64,000 bases of DNA, taken from positions 1 through 64,000 of the forward strand of contig DCDR01000002.1 in NCBI GenBank assembly GCA_002316545.1, written 5' to 3'. This stretch comes from Candidatus Saccharibacteria bacterium UBA1050. GTDB lineage: Bacteria > Patescibacteriota > Saccharimonadia > Saccharimonadales > Saccharimonadaceae. This document shows positions 24,519 through 33,135 of the stretch, one piece after another. The notes under the pieces are model-generated. The model had not been told where the DNA came from. It did no database searches and was given only the letters and a program-made list of their open reading frames with translations. The position numbers and the translations under genes are program-made. The stretch's first letter is position 1, and the number at the start of each line of letters is the position of its first letter.

Positions 24519-25139
24519 CTAGTTGCTACGGCGACTTTCGAGCACCGGTGTACCCTCATATGAAACATTGCCTTCATCGTCGATGACGGCAACACCTGCG
24601 TTTTCAAAGTGAAATACGTCTATCGCCTCACGCATGGGTACGCCCGATGCAGCCGCGCAAAGCGCCAGGCCGGCATCACCGTGTGTTACTATCAAGCCTC
24701 TTTGGCCTAGCTTTAGTTTGCGACGAATTATCTTCAAGGCTCTACCGGTTCGTCCCACGGTCGCGTCGAATGACTCCGCGCCATACTTACCTTCCACGTA
24801 GCGCGTGCCGTTTTTTGCATGAATTATGTCTTCTTTGCCTACAATCTTTAGTGCATCGATTTGTTCGACAGACATATTTTCCAGTATCCCAAGATGGCGT
24901 TCGTGTAGTCCTGTCATAATTTCAGGTGTTACCCCATGTAGCCTCCCTGCTATCTCGGCAGTTTGGCGTGCTCGCCACATAAAGCTCGTCCAGATCCGAT
25001 GTACTTCTTCTAAATTAGAAGCCTTGTCAAAAACTTCCTGCTGACCGTCCTCATTAAGCCCTGGGCAAGGCGCCTGATTCAATACCTTCATTTTGTTGCC
25101 ATCGGTCTGGCCGTGCCGCATTACGATTATTTCAGCCAT
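24519..25139 (-). CDS. histidine phosphatase (phosphoglycerate mutase-like)
   Basis: A 206-aa protein of the histidine phosphatase superfamily: VMRHGQTDGN (catalytic His at about 9), the second catalytic region around FMWRARQTAEIAG and LHERHLGILENM, and LIVTHGDAGLAL with the C-terminal His. Members include cofactor-dependent phosphoglycerate mutase and broad phosphatases; the short length favours a phosphatase. A weak -10 (TACAGT) is 6 nt before the start. Confidence 0.82.
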   Translation of the reverse strand: MAEIIVMRHGQTDGNKMKVLNQAPCPGLNEDGQQEVFDKASNLEEVHRIWTSFMWRARQTAEIAGRLHGVTPEIMTGLHERHLGILENMSVEQIDALKIVGKEDIIHAKNGTRYVEGKYGAESFDATVGRTGRALKIIRRKLKLGQRGLIVTHGDAGLALCAAASGVPMREAIDVFHFENAGVAVIDDEGNVSYEGTPVLESRRSN

Positions 25140-25143
25140 ACGC

Positions 25144-25623
25144 CTACTGTATTCCCAATTGTCTTAGTTGCTCCGAGAAAAGTCCAATATCATGTTCAAG
25201 ATTCTGTTTGTAGGCTATTTCTATTGATTCTATTTTGTCTTCCGAGTCATTTTCGATGTTCGTGAGAATTCCTAAGACAGACGGAATGTCAGCAGCCTGC
25301 GCGCCCTCAAGCTCTTTTTGCAACAGCACGCGCATCACTTCACGTAGTTTTGTTATATCGTCAGACCATAGTTTTGCTACCATGCCGTCATCAAAACTAA
25401 AGTCGTGGTTTCTCATTACCTCTACAAGTGTCGAAAATTGAAAAGCCAAATTGTCCACCACCGTAAGCACTTCACTATCGTTTATTGGTCTCGATTTCTG
25501 AACTTTTACAGTATCAAACAGTAAAAAACCCAAGTCACGGCACAACTTATCATGCGCCTCCATGGTATCTAAAAGCATGCTCTCGACTCCCACCAAAAGC
25601 TCTTCACCGGTTTCTTTTGCCAT
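25144..25623 (-). CDS. 159-aa helical protein, unknown function
   Basis: No family recognised. Acidic, almost wholly helical (ELLVGVESMLLDTMEAHDKL; ITKLREVMRVLLQKEL), no membrane segment, one Cys. It ends 4 nt before the phosphatase start, so the two may share a transcript. A -10-like TAGAAT lies 9 nt before the ATG and no ribosome site is seen. Confidence 0.6.
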   Translation of the reverse strand: MAKETGEELLVGVESMLLDTMEAHDKLCRDLGFLLFDTVKVQKSRPINDSEVLTVVDNLAFQFSTLVEVMRNHDFSFDDGMVAKLWSDDITKLREVMRVLLQKELEGAQAADIPSVLGILTNIENDSEDKIESIEIAYKQNLEHDIGLFSEQLRQLGIQ

Positions 25624-25664
25624 TATTTAGCAATTCTACCACATATTTGTCAAAGATATGATAC

Positions 25665-25997
25665 CTAAGGCTTCGGCGGCAATGTCAGTGTATAGTCACG
25701 ACTTATCTCTAGCAGTCGCTTCAAGTTATCTTCATCAAGCACGTCTGCCTCAGCTTGCAACCAACTTTTCATACTTTTCCCACCATAGGTGAAGTAGCCA
25801 ATACCTGGCTCTTGCAGCAATTCTTCTACGGTTGGCTCAGCTGCTTTTACTATCAATTCGTCTGTTTTGATGCCAAATGCCATATTGCGATTGATAAAAT
25901 AGCCTAGCCCGCCAAACATTTTGCGTTTTGACACGTCCAAGCCCCAACTGGCGACCACTTCGTCGATTCGTTCTTCTAGTATTGTATCGTAGGCCAT
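25665..25997 (-). CDS. TfoX N-terminal domain protein
   Basis: A 110-aa protein matching the TfoX N-terminal domain: KRKMFGGLGYFINRNMAFGIKTDELIVKA, then GIGYFTYGGKSMKSWLQAEADVLDE. In gammaproteobacteria the full-length TfoX/Sxy activates competence genes; stand-alone N-domains are common and of unclear role. The start overlaps the stop of the upstream peptidase gene (TAATG), showing translational coupling. Confidence 0.8.
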   Translation of the reverse strand: MAYDTILEERIDEVVASWGLDVSKRKMFGGLGYFINRNMAFGIKTDELIVKAAEPTVEELLQEPGIGYFTYGGKSMKSWLQAEADVLDEDNLKRLLEISRDYTLTLPPKP

Positions 25998-26632
25998 TAC
26001 TGCTTCTTGTAAAGTCTCCAGCTACCGCCAGATATTACTTCTACACTGCCGTCTACTACCTTCAGCGCGCTTAAATCATCAAGTGCGTACACATCGTTCG
26101 GCCTGTTTTTAGCGTACTCCTCTGTAGCATTCAGCCCTGCTTCATCGCAGTGCACATTTATTTCAAAGTCTACGTAGCCCAAGCCAGACAAATCAGTCAA
26201 ACCCATAGAATTATCGTCTATGGGTAGTGCAATCTCTATGCTTGGCGTCATAACCATCGTACTCGCGCTGCCACCTACAAATACTTTGCTTTCAATATTT
26301 TCTTTCAGCCATTCATCAAACCCCGTTTTTCGTACCTGATCCAACAAGTGAAACGTATTACCTCCGCTCACCCACAGCACGTCTACATCAGCCAATCGGC
26401 CGCGCCAATCTACACCGTCAGCGCTAATATCTACTATGTCTATATCGTAAAAGCCGTAGCGTTGCAGTTGCTGAAACTGAGCAATCAGCCATGTTTTGTT
26501 GTATGGCTCTACATTTGCGGCTGTTGGCACAAAACCAACCTTGCAGTCGCTGGCTGGCTTGCCGACCATTTGTTGCAAGGCCTCACCAATTGCTCGCTTT
26601 GAAAGTCCGCTCGATGTCAGTAGTAATTTCAT
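25997..26632 (-). CDS. peptidase E-like (family S51) protein
   Basis: A 211-aa protein: KVGFVPTAANVEPYNKTWL, VLWVSGGNTFHLLDQ and the nucleophile loop FVGGSASTMVMTP (Ser in GGSAS; typical peptidase E has GxSAG), then LGYVDFEINVHCDE. Family S51 enzymes cleave Asp-X dipeptides or cyanophycin-derived peptides in the cytoplasm. TATACT (26639-26644) stands 6 nt before the ATG, so the mRNA is predicted leaderless. Confidence 0.82.
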   Translation of the reverse strand: MKLLLTSSGLSKRAIGEALQQMVGKPASDCKVGFVPTAANVEPYNKTWLIAQFQQLQRYGFYDIDIVDISADGVDWRGRLADVDVLWVSGGNTFHLLDQVRKTGFDEWLKENIESKVFVGGSASTMVMTPSIEIALPIDDNSMGLTDLSGLGYVDFEINVHCDEAGLNATEEYAKNRPNDVYALDDLSALKVVDGSVEVISGGSWRLYKKQ

Positions 26633-26665
26633 GCTATTAGTATAGCGCAGTAACTCTTTTCATTA

Positions 26666-26698
26666 AAATAACACCCGGCGTATTTACCGGGTGTTATT
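26666..26698. terminator. bidirectional-looking terminator hairpin
   Basis: ATAACACCCGG and CCGGGTGTTAT form a perfect 11-bp stem around an 8-nt loop. It lies just after the small membrane protein gene on the minus strand, followed there by TTTTAATG. Confidence 0.75.
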
Positions 26699-26701
26699 TC
26701 G

Positions 26702-26875
26702 CTAGAACACTTGGGCGAGTATCCAGACGGCTGCGGCTGTTTCGATAAAAAACAGTCCCAATCCTACTGGTGAGCCCCAGCTGAACCAGCTGCCCCAGGC
26801 ACGCCAGTTCTTATGAGTAAGTTCATACCATTCCTTACCCATCAGTTCTTGCTCTTCTTTTGTCGATTTAGACAT
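26702..26875 (-). CDS. 57-aa single-pass membrane protein, unknown function
   Basis: A small gene beginning MSKSTKEEQELMGKEWYEL: a charged N-terminus, a Trp-rich segment (NWRAWGSWFSWGSP), then a membrane helix to the end (VGLGLFFIETAAAVWILAQ). AGGAG lies about 9 nt before the ATG and a strong terminator follows, so it is a complete transcription unit. No family recognised. Confidence 0.75.
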   Translation of the reverse strand: MSKSTKEEQELMGKEWYELTHKNWRAWGSWFSWGSPVGLGLFFIETAAAVWILAQVF

Positions 26876-27010
26876 TGTAAGAACTCCTATTAATTGTTAA
26901 TAAAAGTCCCCAATGTGTACGCAGTGCCGGTGGCGAGTTATTCCCTTGGGGCAGGCCTCGCTGTGGATGCGGACTTACGTGCTTATTTACAGTGTACTAA
27001 ATTGTGTCAA
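26876..27010 (-). promoter_or_regulatory. promoter and structured leader of the 57-aa membrane protein gene
   Basis: TTGACA (27005-27010) with a weak -10 (TAAATA, 26984-26989) predicts a leader of about 100 nt. Within it AAGTCC and GGACTT (plus positions 26971-26976 and 26905-26910) can close a domain that contains GCGAG/CTCGC. The motif GGGGACTTT also occurs in the leader at 5194 and at 6018. Confidence 0.4.
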
Positions 27011-27019
27011 ACGAGACAA

Positions 27020-27538
27020 TCAAGTCTTGTTAGCTTTTCGGCGCATTATCACACCCGAGCCGTTCAGCCTGCCCTCGTCGCTTGGGTATTGCCAGCCGTA
27101 AATTCGTGGTGGTGCAGTTTTGTCTATCTCAAAACCCAGGTGTTCATACATTTCTATGGCTTGTGTACGGTGGCGCATTACGTCTAGTTCAATCTCGCGA
27201 CCAGCGGCAAATTCGAGCACTTTATTGAACAGTTCGCGGCCAATCCCCTTACCTTGTTTATCTATGGCTACATAAAAGCCTGAAAGATGCACTGGGTCGG
27301 TGTTGCTTGCGCCGATTCCGCCAAGCAAAGTTCCATCGTCATCCAGCGCCAGCCAAGTGGCGTTGTTTTCAAAGAAATTACGAAAGTACACAACGGTGCT
27401 TTCGTCTTCAAACTCTTCTTTTGAAAATAGTTCAGCGGGTATACCCAACTCTGGCGCTGCGTACGCATTTTGATAAATCGGCTGGCAAAATTCAGCATAT
27501 TTATCTGTCCAGCTTACATCGCCGCTAATAATTCGCAT
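27020..27538 (-). CDS. GNAT-family N-acetyltransferase
   Basis: A 172-aa acetyl-CoA-dependent acyltransferase. Motif A is FYVAIDKQGKGIGRELFNKVL (R/Q-x-x-G-x-G acetyl-CoA loop), preceded by WLALDDDGTLLGGIGA and followed by IEMYEHLGFE. The acceptor is unknown. It follows the dehydrogenase gene by 3 nt, so the two are cotranscribed. Confidence 0.85.
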   Translation of the reverse strand: MRIISGDVSWTDKYAEFCQPIYQNAYAAPELGIPAELFSKEEFEDESTVVYFRNFFENNATWLALDDDGTLLGGIGASNTDPVHLSGFYVAIDKQGKGIGRELFNKVLEFAAGREIELDVMRHRTQAIEMYEHLGFEIDKTAPPRIYGWQYPSDEGRLNGSGVIMRRKANKT

Positions 27539-27541
27539 GTA

Positions 27542-28441
27542 CTACTTTTTCGTTAGTATGTTTTGCGGTTCACCAGCGAGGTATTTTTCAACGTTTTGCA
27601 CCATAATCTCAAGGCCATTGGCTGCCGCTTGCTTGGTTACACCCGCTACGTGTGGTGTTACCAGTATCTTTTCGCTTGAAAGACATTTTTTGTAAAAGTC
27701 GTTTGAAACATCAAATAGCGGTTCTGGGTCACAATCTATTGCTGCACCACCCACTACACCTGCTTCGATTGCTGCAATTAAACCATCGATGTCGTACGTC
27801 CATGGGCGCGAGAATGTTACGTAAAAAGCGCCTTGTTTCATAGCCATGAAAAATTCTGCATTGAGCAAGTTCTTTGTAGAGCTGTTGCAGTTCAGTGCAT
27901 TCAGCACTACATCTGCGTGCTTTACAGATTCATGCAGGTCATCGCCACGTTCAAAGTAGCTTACGTTCATACCGAAAGCTTCACATCGCTCACCTACTTC
28001 GGTTCCGATGGTTCCATGGCCAAGCACCACTACTTTTTTCCCTTCTAGGCTGTCTGTCGAAGTAAATGGATACTGCGTCGTGGTACGCAAAAACGTTGGA
28101 AATTGGCGAAAGAGCGAAAGCATGCCAAACATCGCCCACTCAGCTATAGATTTGCGGTTGCCGCCCTTTGCGTTGGCTATAAATACGTTTTTCTTTGCTA
28201 GTTCATCTGCGTTGAATGCTCCGAGTTCTGTGTATGGGTAAGTTATTAGCGCATTTTCAAGCGCACCTGCTTTTTCCAGCACGTAATCGCCCCAGCTACA
28301 CACCACGTCGTAGCCTTTTACTTTTTCCACCCAATCATCGGCCGATTCCGCGGCAATGGTTTCAACCTGCCCCGCAGCAGCTAGTCGAGCCTTTTGTTCG
28401 TCAGTAAAATTAAATTCACCTGCTAATGCAATTTTGCTCAT
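27542..28441 (-). CDS. D-isomer-specific 2-hydroxyacid dehydrogenase
   Basis: A 299-aa NAD(P)-dependent oxidoreductase. The Rossmann motif VVVLGHGTIGTEVG is at about 137-150; catalytic-region motifs are TFSRPWTYDIDGL (Arg), AIDCDPEPLFD (Glu region) and VTPHVAGVT (His). The substrate cannot be read from sequence (lactate, glycerate and phosphoglycerate enzymes share this fold). It starts 1 nt after the FKBP stop with GGAG 6 nt upstream. Confidence 0.82.
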   Translation of the reverse strand: MSKIALAGEFNFTDEQKARLAAAGQVETIAAESADDWVEKVKGYDVVCSWGDYVLEKAGALENALITYPYTELGAFNADELAKKNVFIANAKGGNRKSIAEWAMFGMLSLFRQFPTFLRTTTQYPFTSTDSLEGKKVVVLGHGTIGTEVGERCEAFGMNVSYFERGDDLHESVKHADVVLNALNCNSSTKNLLNAEFFMAMKQGAFYVTFSRPWTYDIDGLIAAIEAGVVGGAAIDCDPEPLFDVSNDFYKKCLSSEKILVTPHVAGVTKQAAANGLEIMVQNVEKYLAGEPQNILTKK

Positions 28442-28442
28442 A

Positions 28443-28826
28443 CTATTCTCCGTTCTTTGGTATTTCCATCAAATCAATATCAAATACTAAATTGCTATTT
28501 GCGGGGATGTTTTTCGCGGGGCTGCTAGAGCCGTAGGCCATTTCGGCTGGAATGATTAAGCGGCGCGTACCGCCTACTTTCATGCCAGGTACACCTTGTG
28601 TCCAACCAGCTATTACGCCGCTTAGAGGGAATGTGATCGCCTTGCCAAAATCGTGGCTACTTTGGAATATTATGCCATTTTTACATAAAGCCCCTGTGTA
28701 GTGCGCCGTGATTGTAGCCCCGGCACGCACCTCTTCACCCTTACCAACATCCAGGTCGATAATTTCTAATCCTTTTACTTCCTCGCGCGGTTCAAAATCC
28801 GCTAGCTTTGTGCCTTCGTATACCAT
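28443..28826 (-). CDS. FKBP-type peptidyl-prolyl cis-trans isomerase
   Basis: A 127-aa cytoplasmic FKBP domain: VRAGATITAHYTGALCKNG, ITFPLSGVIAGWTQGVPGMKVGGTRRLIIPAEMAYG and NLVFDIDLMEI, all family hallmarks. It speeds proline isomerisation and may act as a folding helper. No signal peptide. TATAAT (28835-28840) is 8 nt before the ATG and overlaps the stop of the upstream NTPase gene. Confidence 0.92.
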   Translation of the reverse strand: MVYEGTKLADFEPREEVKGLEIIDLDVGKGEEVRAGATITAHYTGALCKNGIIFQSSHDFGKAITFPLSGVIAGWTQGVPGMKVGGTRRLIIPAEMAYGSSSPAKNIPANSNLVFDIDLMEIPKNGE

Positions 28827-28835
28827 ATGTTTGAA

Positions 28836-30548
28836 TTATATCTTAAAAAATATATCTTCTCTTACCCTATTCAATAACACACTGACCTTGCCTACAGCTT
28901 GAGAAGCAGATTTTTTATTTGGCGTAGATGATAGCTGTTTCATGATAAGTTCGAGTGCTTGAATATCAGTGTCAAACATACTATAGCTATATGCTCTAAA
29001 GACTTGATTATTTTCAATTAATGACTCTATAGCAGGCTTAATAATATTATTATAGGCAAGCAAACGTTCTTGAGTTGCTCCCTCGAAACTAGAGACTGGA
29101 GTAGTACTACCTTCTGGTATGTAAACAAAGCTGAAGCCAAAGCCAGAATACCAATCTTCAATCTCCCAAAATTCTGCTGGAAAAGCCTGCCTCATTCTAT
29201 CCGGTAGCGCCCCAAACGCTCTCACAAAGACTGCTGGAGCTTCTTGGCTATCCCTGCTTTGATAGTCTTGATTAAGTATTTCTCTGCCTTGATCTATATA
29301 GCTATTTAATAAAGCCCTATACTCACGAGCTACGTAGCTCACTGTCCCGCTGAGAAATTGGTTACGATACACAGGGTCAACCACCATACTATCGAGCATG
29401 CCTTTAGAGCTTAGGTCGGTTTTCCAGTTTGATACAGCTTCCATTACCATTCGCAACGAAATAGTCCATAAAAATACGTTCCTTATAAAATTCTCGTCAT
29501 TCGCTTCGTTTTTGAACAAATCTACACCCGTTCTTTTAACTAAACTGTCTATCTTTTCTATAAGTACACTGATCTCGGGCGCAACAACAATTTCATTTGG
29601 TAGCGTTCTTAAAAGATATTTTTTCGGATTTGGCAAAACGCCAGCAAGTGATTGTTCAAGATCGCTTCGATTAGTTGTGACAATCATGATCACACTACCT
29701 CTTAGAAATGATAAAACTTCTATCACGCGCAGCCATTTGGTTGCTTCGATTGGATCAAGTCTGTCTAAGTCTTCTAAAATAACAACTATCTTTAGCTCTC
29801 TATTAGTAAATATGCCTTGGATTTTTTTTAGTAATCTAAATAGCTCATCTTCGACGAACCACCTTTTTACAACACCAACTTTTACTGAGAACAGGCCGTT
29901 AAAACCGAATGTTTGATCGATATCAGGCGTTAAGTTAGGTGACAGTCGACGAAACTCGGATATACCTGTAATGTTAGATAGTTGTATAAAAAGTTCGTCT
30001 ATACCCTCGCTTGGATTACCGAAGCCCCAAAGACTATGATAGTATGACCTTTTTATAATCCCAGTATTTAGTAGCTTTTTAACAATGCCATCGGCAGTGA
30101 CACTCTTGCCTGATCGCCAAGCACCATTAATAGTTATCAATGATTTGCTCGAGTCAGGCATTAAGCTAATTTGCTCAACTTCTGTGTTATCTATGCTTAA
30201 CTTGATAACTTCTTGAGTGTTGGGTAAAGAATCTAGAATTATCTCCGATTTGTTAGTAGTAGTTTTTTTAACTTTCTTTTTATCTAGCGCCCACGCTTTA
30301 TTTGGCTGTACATATACAGGCATCTTTCGATACCTATAGTATTGTCGGTAGATAAGTACTACAGAAATTATTACTGAAACCACTAATAAAAAGCTTGCAA
30401 ATGGTTTATCTAATACGCCGTATTTAAGCAAAATACACGACGCAGCAGGCACAATAAGTATGAAAAACGTATATTCGAAAAATAAGAGTGGGCTTGATGC
30501 AACATAGCCCCGAAATTTTCTGATGGCTTTTTTAAGTGCTTGGTTCAC
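28836..30548 (-). CDS. KAP-family P-loop NTPase, AT-rich accessory gene
   Basis: A 570-aa membrane-associated NTPase. Two membrane helices at about 21-41 and 50-68, Walker A NGAWRSGKSV at 141-150 and Walker B LKIVVILEDLDRL at 252-264, followed by a sensor-like VIMIVTTNRSDLE: the pattern of KAP NTPases. Some of these mediate phage exclusion or membrane-receptor functions. The gene is more AT-rich than its neighbours (many ATA, TTA and AGA codons), a sign of recent acquisition. It starts at GTG 30548, overlapping the glyS end by 17 nt. Confidence 0.7.
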   Translation of the reverse strand: MNQALKKAIRKFRGYVASSPLLFFEYTFFILIVPAASCILLKYGVLDKPFASFLLVVSVIISVVLIYRQYYRYRKMPVYVQPNKAWALDKKKVKKTTTNKSEIILDSLPNTQEVIKLSIDNTEVEQISLMPDSSKSLITINGAWRSGKSVTADGIVKKLLNTGIIKRSYYHSLWGFGNPSEGIDELFIQLSNITGISEFRRLSPNLTPDIDQTFGFNGLFSVKVGVVKRWFVEDELFRLLKKIQGIFTNRELKIVVILEDLDRLDPIEATKWLRVIEVLSFLRGSVIMIVTTNRSDLEQSLAGVLPNPKKYLLRTLPNEIVVAPEISVLIEKIDSLVKRTGVDLFKNEANDENFIRNVFLWTISLRMVMEAVSNWKTDLSSKGMLDSMVVDPVYRNQFLSGTVSYVAREYRALLNSYIDQGREILNQDYQSRDSQEAPAVFVRAFGALPDRMRQAFPAEFWEIEDWYSGFGFSFVYIPEGSTTPVSSFEGATQERLLAYNNIIKPAIESLIENNQVFRAYSYSMFDTDIQALELIMKQLSSTPNKKSASQAVGKVSVLLNRVREDIFFKI

Positions 30549-31929
30549 TGTCCAATGAACCTATCTCCACCCTTTTTTGTTCTGTCGTATCTCTGTCGCG
30601 AACTGTGACTGTATTGTTTTCTAGCGTTTTGAAGTCAATCACCACACAGTGCGGCGTACCAATTTCATCTTGTCTGCGGTAGCGTTTACCGATGTTACCG
30701 TTGTCATCCCACATTACAGTACCATATTTTTTCTTTAGCATTTGGTACACTTCGCGGGCTTTTTCTACTAGCTCTGGCTTGTTCTTTAGCAGCGGGCTCA
30801 CGGCGTATTTCACTGGCGCCAGGTGCTCTGGTAGTGCGAGGTAAATTCGCTTTTCACCATTTTGCTCGTCTTCGCGGTAGGCACTAGTAAGTACGGCCAT
30901 GAGTGCACGCTCAACACCAAAGCTTGGCTCAATCACGTGCGGCACGAATGTCTCGTCGCTGCCCTTCACGTGGTATTCCATAGTTTTACCGCTAGCACGC
31001 TGAATATTAGCAAGGTCGAAATCGGTACGGTACGCTAGGCCCAGCAGCTCGTCTTTACCGTGCGGGAATGCAAATTCGTAATCTATCGTGCGCTTGCTGT
31101 AATGCGCGCGGTCGTTTTCAGGAACTTCAACTTCTTCTACACTTTCGCGTGGCAAGCCAAGCTTATCGAGGAATACTTCAATGTCTTTGCGCCATTGCTC
31201 GAAGGCTTCTTCCCACTTTTCTGGGTGCACGAAATATTCCACTTCCATTTGCTCAAACTCTCGTGAACGGAATACGAAATCGCGTGGGCTGATTTCGTTG
31301 CGGAATGCCTTGCCCTGCTGCGCAATACCAAATGGTAGGTCGGGGTAAAAACTATCTACGACGTTTTTGTAATTCGTGAAAATACCTTGGGCAGTTTCTG
31401 GGCGAAGATATGATCGATCGTTCTTATCGAAAATTAACGCTGCAATATTTGTCTCTTCAGCTTGTGGTTTTGTGTACGTTTCACCATTTTCTAGCTCAAT
31501 ACTGTTAAATCCACCGAAGCCCGCGGGACCAACGACTGTTTCAAACATCATGTTGAACTGTACCGGGTCAGTAAAGCTACCCTCTTCACCACAGACAGGA
31601 CATTTATTTGGATTCTCAAGTTTATCTGCACGGTGACGTGAATGGCACTTCTTGCAGAATACCAATGGGTCGGTAAATGTATCTACGTGGCCGCTTGCCT
31701 GCCATACTTTTTGGTTCATCAAAATCGCCGCGTCGACACCGTACATGTCGTCGCGGTCTTCTACAAACATCTGCCACCAAAGGTTCATAATGTTGCGCTT
31801 CAGGGCTACACCAAGTGGGCCGTAATCCCATGTACCACTTAAACCACCATATACTTCACTACCTTGGTAAATAAAGCCTCGGCGCTTCGCCAAACTCACA
31901 ATATCTTCTAGTTTTACCTCTTTGTTCAT
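30532..31929 (-). CDS. glyS: glycyl-tRNA synthetase (single-chain type)
   Basis: A 465-aa class II synthetase of the alpha2 type. Features: GLSGTWDYGPLG near the N-terminus, a zinc ribbon (FCKKCHSRH ... CPVCGEEG), motif 2-like GIAQQGKAFRNEISPRDFVFRSREFEQMEVEYF, motif 3 EPSFGVERALMA, and a C-terminal anticodon-binding domain. ATG 31929 was preferred to an in-frame GTG three codons earlier: TATACT (31939-31944) lies 9 nt upstream and the mRNA would be almost leaderless. Confidence 0.95.
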   Translation of the reverse strand: MNKEVKLEDIVSLAKRRGFIYQGSEVYGGLSGTWDYGPLGVALKRNIMNLWWQMFVEDRDDMYGVDAAILMNQKVWQASGHVDTFTDPLVFCKKCHSRHRADKLENPNKCPVCGEEGSFTDPVQFNMMFETVVGPAGFGGFNSIELENGETYTKPQAEETNIAALIFDKNDRSYLRPETAQGIFTNYKNVVDSFYPDLPFGIAQQGKAFRNEISPRDFVFRSREFEQMEVEYFVHPEKWEEAFEQWRKDIEVFLDKLGLPRESVEEVEVPENDRAHYSKRTIDYEFAFPHGKDELLGLAYRTDFDLANIQRASGKTMEYHVKGSDETFVPHVIEPSFGVERALMAVLTSAYREDEQNGEKRIYLALPEHLAPVKYAVSPLLKNKPELVEKAREVYQMLKKKYGTVMWDDNGNIGKRYRRQDEIGTPHCVVIDFKTLENNTVTVRDRDTTEQKRVEIGSLDSEPST

Positions 31930-31990
31930 ACTGTTCACAGTATACCAGACACTTGCATATTTTCGGAGGTAGACGCATAGTTAAATCACC

Positions 31991-32479
31991 ATGAACCACG
32001 ATATCGATCCGCGAGACATGCCCGAGCGCCAACCACGGCAAATGGCACAAGTTGTTGCAGACGCCATGGATCTGATGCGTCGAGGCAATCTTGAAGAGGC
32101 TGAAAGCTCATTAGCAGCTTACAACACTCTTACAAAGAATGCTGACCATTTTGCTGTTGCACTAGAGCAAGCGTGTAGGCTGGCGCAAGAAGATGGCGAA
32201 ATGAACGAAGAAACATTGGCTACGCTACTAGGAAGCAAACACCTCGCCCGTGTATACGAAACGGTTTCGCAGGGCGTCGGAGCGTTGGGCGCCCGAATTG
32301 CCGCAAGTGATGTGATAGATACAGAAAAATGGCTAAAAATGCTTGCGAGCACCAAGGAAAAGGCTGTAATTCTGACAGATCGTGAACACTTGGAAGCCTA
32401 TCGCAAGCGTGGTGCCGCCCTACTAAAAGCCATTGGCGCCAAGCTACCTGGCACACATGGTGGCGACCAAGATAGCTAA
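31991..32479 (+). CDS. 162-aa helical protein, unknown function
   Basis: No family recognised. All-helical and soluble, with repeats of helix pairs (AMDLMRRGNLEEAESSLAAYNTL; ALEQACRLAQEDGEM) that resemble TPR-like packing. An in-frame stop lies 9 nt before ATG 31991, fixing the start region. It is divergent from glyS and converges with the next gene, ending 3 nt from its stop. Confidence 0.6.
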   Translation: MNHDIDPRDMPERQPRQMAQVVADAMDLMRRGNLEEAESSLAAYNTLTKNADHFAVALEQACRLAQEDGEMNEETLATLLGSKHLARVYETVSQGVGALGARIAASDVIDTEKWLKMLASTKEKAVILTDREHLEAYRKRGAALLKAIGAKLPGTHGGDQDS

Positions 32480-32482
32480 TAT

Positions 32483-33097
32483 CTACAAATAACGTTCGTG
32501 AAGCGCCTGAATTTCGTCGGGCGTATTTTGTGGCTTATCGTACACTGGTACGAAAAGTTCTTCGTCATCCACTAGATCATCAACATTTATGCCTGGCGCA
32601 GCCAAAATATTCCGCTGGTCGGCTACCAAAAACGTGCCAAGTGCTGCTTCACCTTTGTATACCCTACCGCACATACGCTGTTCAATACCGCCCTGTTTTA
32701 AATGGTCGGTGTGCGCTGCTGCAGTAAACCACTTCAAGCTTGAGGCATCTGCTGTGTGGAACGTCGAGATATTACCATGGCCTACAAGCGTGATGCCCGC
32801 CACTTCATCGTCTTCAATAGTTTCGAGTAATGTAGCTTTAGACGCATGCCGACGAATATCTATATCGCTATACACGCCTTTTTGCTGGGCTCTTTCTTGC
32901 AAGTATTCCGCTGCCTCATCCATAGCATTTTGTTGCGCTTCGGGGCTCATAGGAATATCGTTGCGCGTCCAGCTAGATACAAGAATCGCAAGTTGGCCGA
33001 GATGTGGCTCGACGCTAAGTTTTTGTGCCTGCAACAAAGCATCATGATGCTCATAGGCAGTGTGTAGCCGGTCTCGAAATGTTGCATGCGAAGTCAT
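32483..33097 (-). CDS. 204-aa protein of unknown function
   Basis: No family recognised. Soluble, with helical N-terminal half and a segment GITLVGHGNISTFHTAD that recalls a strand-loop with G-H-G, as seen in caspase-like or hydrolase folds, but this is too short to assign. A -10 TATTAT (33104-33109) is 6 nt before the ATG with no Shine-Dalgarno. Confidence 0.6.
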   Translation of the reverse strand: MTSHATFRDRLHTAYEHHDALLQAQKLSVEPHLGQLAILVSSWTRNDIPMSPEAQQNAMDEAAEYLQERAQQKGVYSDIDIRRHASKATLLETIEDDEVAGITLVGHGNISTFHTADASSLKWFTAAAHTDHLKQGGIEQRMCGRVYKGEAALGTFLVADQRNILAAPGINVDDLVDDEELFVPVYDKPQNTPDEIQALHERYL

Positions 33098-33135
33098 ATG
33101 TATATAATAACATATTTGATGATAAAATGCAATGC

